Below are positions 62,901 through 64,000 of a stretch of 64,000 bases of DNA, in pieces. The translations under genes and the position numbers were made by a program. Origin of the DNA: Blastomussa wellsi (lineage: Eukaryota > Cnidaria > Anthozoa > Scleractinia > Plerogyridae); NCBI GenBank assembly GCA_947652115.1, contig OX393562.1, positions 5,538,818-5,602,817 of the forward strand, read 5' to 3'. Position 1 is the first letter of the stretch; every line of letters begins with the position of its first letter. The notes beneath the pieces are model-generated. The model had not been told where the DNA came from. It did not search any database and saw only the letters and a program-made list of their open reading frames with translations.

Positions 62901-62917
62901 TACCGGAGGTGATGAAG
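46723..62917 (+). CDS. Multi-exon extracellular protein: signal peptide, F5/8 type C (discoidin) domain, Gly-rich collagen-like region, helical C-terminus (3' end outside window)
   Basis: Twelve exons join in frame: 46723-46786, 47906-48234, 49163-49307, 49721-49866, 51249-51420, 52817-52932, 54840-54984, 56342-56461, 57987-58139, 58686-58910, 61044-61345 and 62576-62917, about 753 codons. Exon 1 codes a classic signal peptide (an in-frame upstream ATG exists at 46633). Exons 2-3 form one discoidin domain, from ACTREEPLGLESG through NDQNQFFQVDF to ISMRAEFYGC. Such domains bind glycans or phospholipids at cell surfaces. Exons 4-5 look strand-rich (IELEIMADTIHV, LTIYSRKVSF). Exons 5-9 are rich in G-x-x and G-G repeats with few prolines, so collagen-like but not a canonical triple helix; exon 9 has a Cys cluster. 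Exons 10-12 are helical with a Gly/Ala hydrophobic stretch near residues 680-700. A GT donor follows exon 12 and no stop is reached. A symmetric 60-nt exon at 49591-49650 is possible. The protein is not assigned to a named family. Confidence 0.85.
47187..47609 (+). CDS. Unassigned ORF inside intron 1 of the discoidin gene
   Basis: This is a 140-codon open frame with a plausible acceptor near 47208 (TTCAACAG) and a donor near 47522 (GCAGCAGGTAATG). The exon-like part would be phase 2 in and phase 1 out, which does not join the discoidin gene's phase-1 exon 1 without a stop. No domain is recognised. Its length is near the limit expected by chance in DNA of this composition. It could be a relic exon or a chance ORF. 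Confidence 0.2.
   Translation: MFNSALSIENINLYETLQSCLVGKVASPTTNKLRRVQHELDNQIHNRHFSPWIRVVMLRLRVFESSININMLYVIVENGCVYLREGNQSFDEDIEYVDMKWFETPSVVTMAAGNVGFLCDKHLGIWNQVVAQNLFVCVRD
48403..48564. mobile_element. Foldback element rich in GGTGTTCC repeats
   Basis: ACTAAAACCAGGAACACCGG pairs with CCGGTGTTCCTGGTTTTAGT. The right arm carries tandem GGTGTTCC units. Intron 2 of the discoidin gene. Confidence 0.8.
49397..49577. mobile_element. Divergent relative of MITE family A
   Basis: The ends ATACAACTTATTCCAAAATG and the inverse of ATACACCTTATTCTAAAATG pair, and ATTCTTTTG/CAAAAGAAT lies inside as in family A. It sits in intron 3 of the discoidin gene, 14 bp left of a possible small exon. Confidence 0.6.
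49990..50167. mobile_element. Foldback MITE family B, copy 3
   Basis: Complete copy with both ATTCTCTACTTGCAC ends and short C/G runs without the expansion seen in copy 1. It lies in intron 4 of the discoidin gene. Confidence 0.85.
50466..50650. mobile_element. Foldback MITE family A, copy 3
   Basis: Ends ATAGACCCTTTTCATAAATG and the inverse, with the same internal order as copies 1 and 2 but more diverged. It lies in intron 4 of the discoidin gene. Confidence 0.8.
51906..52103. mobile_element. Foldback MITE with GGAGAAAGTGACGTCAA arms
   Basis: GGAGAAAGTGACGTCAA and CACGGGTTGTAATTATAATA have inverted partners on the right. It lies in intron 5 of the discoidin gene. Confidence 0.75.
53882..53997. 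mobile_element. Small foldback element, AACAATTATTCCAC arms
   Basis: AACAATTATTCCACTCGCG on the left pairs with CGCGTGGAATAATTGTT on the right, and GGTTATAGCCAA with TTGGCTATC. Intron 6 of the discoidin gene. Confidence 0.7.
55031..55252. mobile_element. Foldback MITE in intron 7 of the discoidin gene
   Basis: The arms GAAATGACACGCAAACTGTG and inverse, and ATAACGAGCAAATGTATTGC with its complement, pair around an AT-rich loop. Confidence 0.75.
55517..55674. mobile_element. Foldback element with TAATAGGACTACATGC arms
   Basis: TAATAGGACTACATGCTGTC and the inverse of TAACAGGACTATATGCTTGT pair, followed by CAATTTGAAAATAATTGGA with its partner. Confidence 0.75.
56741..57960. repeat. Long tetranucleotide satellite, (GACT)n with (GAAT)n, (CACT)n and (TTAC)n blocks
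   Basis: About 1.2 kb of degenerate ACTG-type repeats fill most of intron 8 of the discoidin gene and end about 25 bp before exon 9. A homogeneous GAAT run lies near 57106-57162 and a TTAC run near 57461-57487. Confidence 0.95.
59341..59543. repeat. 203-bp near-perfect palindrome
   Basis: The arms from AACAATATAATTTGGTTTTA to the centre at 59442 are almost identical, so both strands translate to the same peptide. The centre reads CGTCGGATTCGCTCCGACG. Each arm contains GGGCTAACGCTCGAAACGTC. It lies in intron 10 of the discoidin gene. Confidence 0.9.
59659..59934 (-). mobile_element. tRNA-Thr-like SINE, family 3 (reverse orientation)
   Basis: Positions 59861-59933 read on the minus strand as a near-complete tRNA-like unit: GTGGCCTAGTGGTCAGG A box, CTTGTAA anticodon-like loop (TGT), and GGGTTCGAGTCC B box. 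The body runs left to an A/AAT-rich tail (about 59659-59680), as expected for retroposition. Anticodon-stem mismatches and the attached body argue against a functional tRNA gene. Confidence 0.75.
60437..60715 (+). mobile_element. tRNA-derived SINE, family 1 copy 2
   Basis: Same layout as the copy at 2212-2466: GCGGTGGCCTAATAATTAG head, GGTCCGGGCC, CCCAGGTGTATAATGG, CCTGCGATGGATTAGC and CCAGGGGGGAG. The B box is shortened. It lies in intron 10 of the discoidin gene. Confidence 0.8.
61383..61738. mobile_element. Foldback MITE with GCCATTTCCAGTCCGTACTG arms
   Basis: GTTAAAAGCCATTTCCAGTC on the left pairs with GACTGGAAATGGCCTTTAAC-type sequence on the right, flanked inside by CTGCGCA/TGCGCAG. 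Intron 11 of the discoidin gene. Confidence 0.75.
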
Positions 62918-63039
62918 GTAATGCCACGCATTGTCACGTATTTAAGAAATTTCTTAATCACATTGTCAAATTTTGGGCAGCTCACGAGGCTGCCAAACAA
63001 AGCCAAAATGATTACACGAAAACTTGCTTTCGCGAAGTA

Positions 63040-63482
63040 AAAGTACGAGCGAACCGATTCGAAACTTACAGAACCACAAACTTCAAATTGCATAAAGGAA
63101 CTCAAAGCCAAACTGTAGAAACAGAATTTTAACAACTAACCTTTATTCCATTCGTAAATTCTCTAAAACCAGATGAATTAATACAAAGTTCTGTCCACTC
63201 GCTGTGCCTCGGCAGAACACGGCAAAAATAAACGATCCCTTCAACGAGGTTTCACGTCAAACTTTAAAGTTTTCCCTTCACAGGTTAATTCAATGCCGAT
63301 CCATATTCATTTTGAAAACGAATTTGATGATCTCCCCTTTAAATGAGTCCCTTTGGATGCAATTTGTTGCTTATTTCTGAGAACTAACAGCACCAGACTG
63401 CAGGCAGTTTGAGCGATTGAAGCTGTTTTTGAAAGTTTTCAACGCGCGTGCAAATTCGAACCCAGGCTTTCGTTCTTTTGTG
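63040..63482. repeat. Dispersed repeat family H, longest copy
   Basis: The right part matches 40440-40622 (inverted), for example GAAAACGAATTTGATGAT and TTTGAGCGATTGAAGCTG. The left part matches 38150-38350 (direct), for example TTCACGTCAAACTTTGG-like sequence. It lies directly after exon 12 of the discoidin gene. Confidence 0.7.
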
Positions 63483-63505
63483 TTCGATTTATTTTTCGAC
63501 CGCGA

Positions 63506-63508
<3 letters not shown>

Positions 63509-63557
<49 letters not shown>
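63509..63557. repeat. (AAT)n microsatellite
   Basis: About 16 uninterrupted AAT units. The Asn-run ORF across it is an artefact. Confidence 0.95.
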
Positions 63558-63559
<2 letters not shown>

Positions 63560-64000
63560 GTCGTTATTGCTCATTGGATAAAAATACATATCTAATGTTA
63601 CAGGATAAAAGATTAAAAATTCAGCTAAATTACAATAGGTGAAAAACTAGTTACATATATCTGAGATATAATATTATAAAAGGTTGTATTTAAAAATTAA
63701 TCTATTTACAAAAGTGTTCTTATAACGTTCGGTGTTTCTCTTGGGCCTTTAGCAGCTTTTGCGTCTAGGGTTGTAGGTTAAATTGCTCTTTTCTTGCGGT
63801 CTTGCGGTCTTGTTCTTTTCTTGCCATCAGAGGGTGATTATCACGGTGTTTTACTTTGAGCGCGCGTGAATTTCTGCAGTTATGGTAAAAAAATATATGC
63901 ACTAATATACACTTACTTGCACTTAGAAATGCTTTCAAATATTGCAAAGGCGCCTCTGGTCTTTCTGACAGAGGCAAGATTGTTCACATTTTTTGCGGTG

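Noticed and set aside
63448..63642. ORF with a poly-Asn run
   Set aside because: Translation of an AAT microsatellite.

Overview
This is a eukaryotic genomic window, AT-rich and intron-rich, dense in foldback MITE-like elements and tRNA-derived SINEs. The gene content (secreted 12-cysteine Ly6/uPAR proteins, a discoidin/Gly-rich extracellular protein) and the repeats suggest an anthozoan cnidarian, most likely a stony coral. The organism call is inference: no rRNA or mitochondrial marker is present.

Left part (about 0.3-41 kb): an array of four Ly6/uPAR-like three-finger genes, A (302-3096, -), B (13411-21048, -), C (27296-29638 or beyond, +) and D (34140-37041, -). All share one architecture: a 27-nt first coding exon (phase 0), a 334-433-nt exon carrying the whole 12-Cys domain (ending in phase 1) and, in A, B and D, a short last exon coding a polar basic tail instead of a GPI signal. 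They look like secreted proteins. B and D lie in a segmental duplication (about 11.4-24 kb versus 33.4-40.3 kb). Copy 1 is swollen by insertions. Gene C is inverted and has a dead LINE reverse transcriptase in its first intron.

Middle (about 41.9-46.6 kb): a roughly 1 kb decayed insert with the end of a capsid-like ORF followed by a frameshifted FtsK/A32-type packaging ATPase. It reads as an endogenous Polinton/polinton-like viral fragment. MITEs follow, one flanked by a 5-bp target duplication.

Right part (46.6-62.9 kb): one + strand gene of at least 12 exons, all joining in frame. It codes a signal peptide, one F5/8 type C (discoidin) domain, a strand-rich segment, a Gly-rich collagen-like region and a helical C-terminal region. 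It is not terminated inside the window. Its introns carry MITEs, a 1.2-kb GACT-type satellite, SINEs and a 203-bp near-perfect palindrome.

Exon coordinates were derived by hand from GT/AG sites, phase continuity and comparison among paralogues. No search or transcript data were used.
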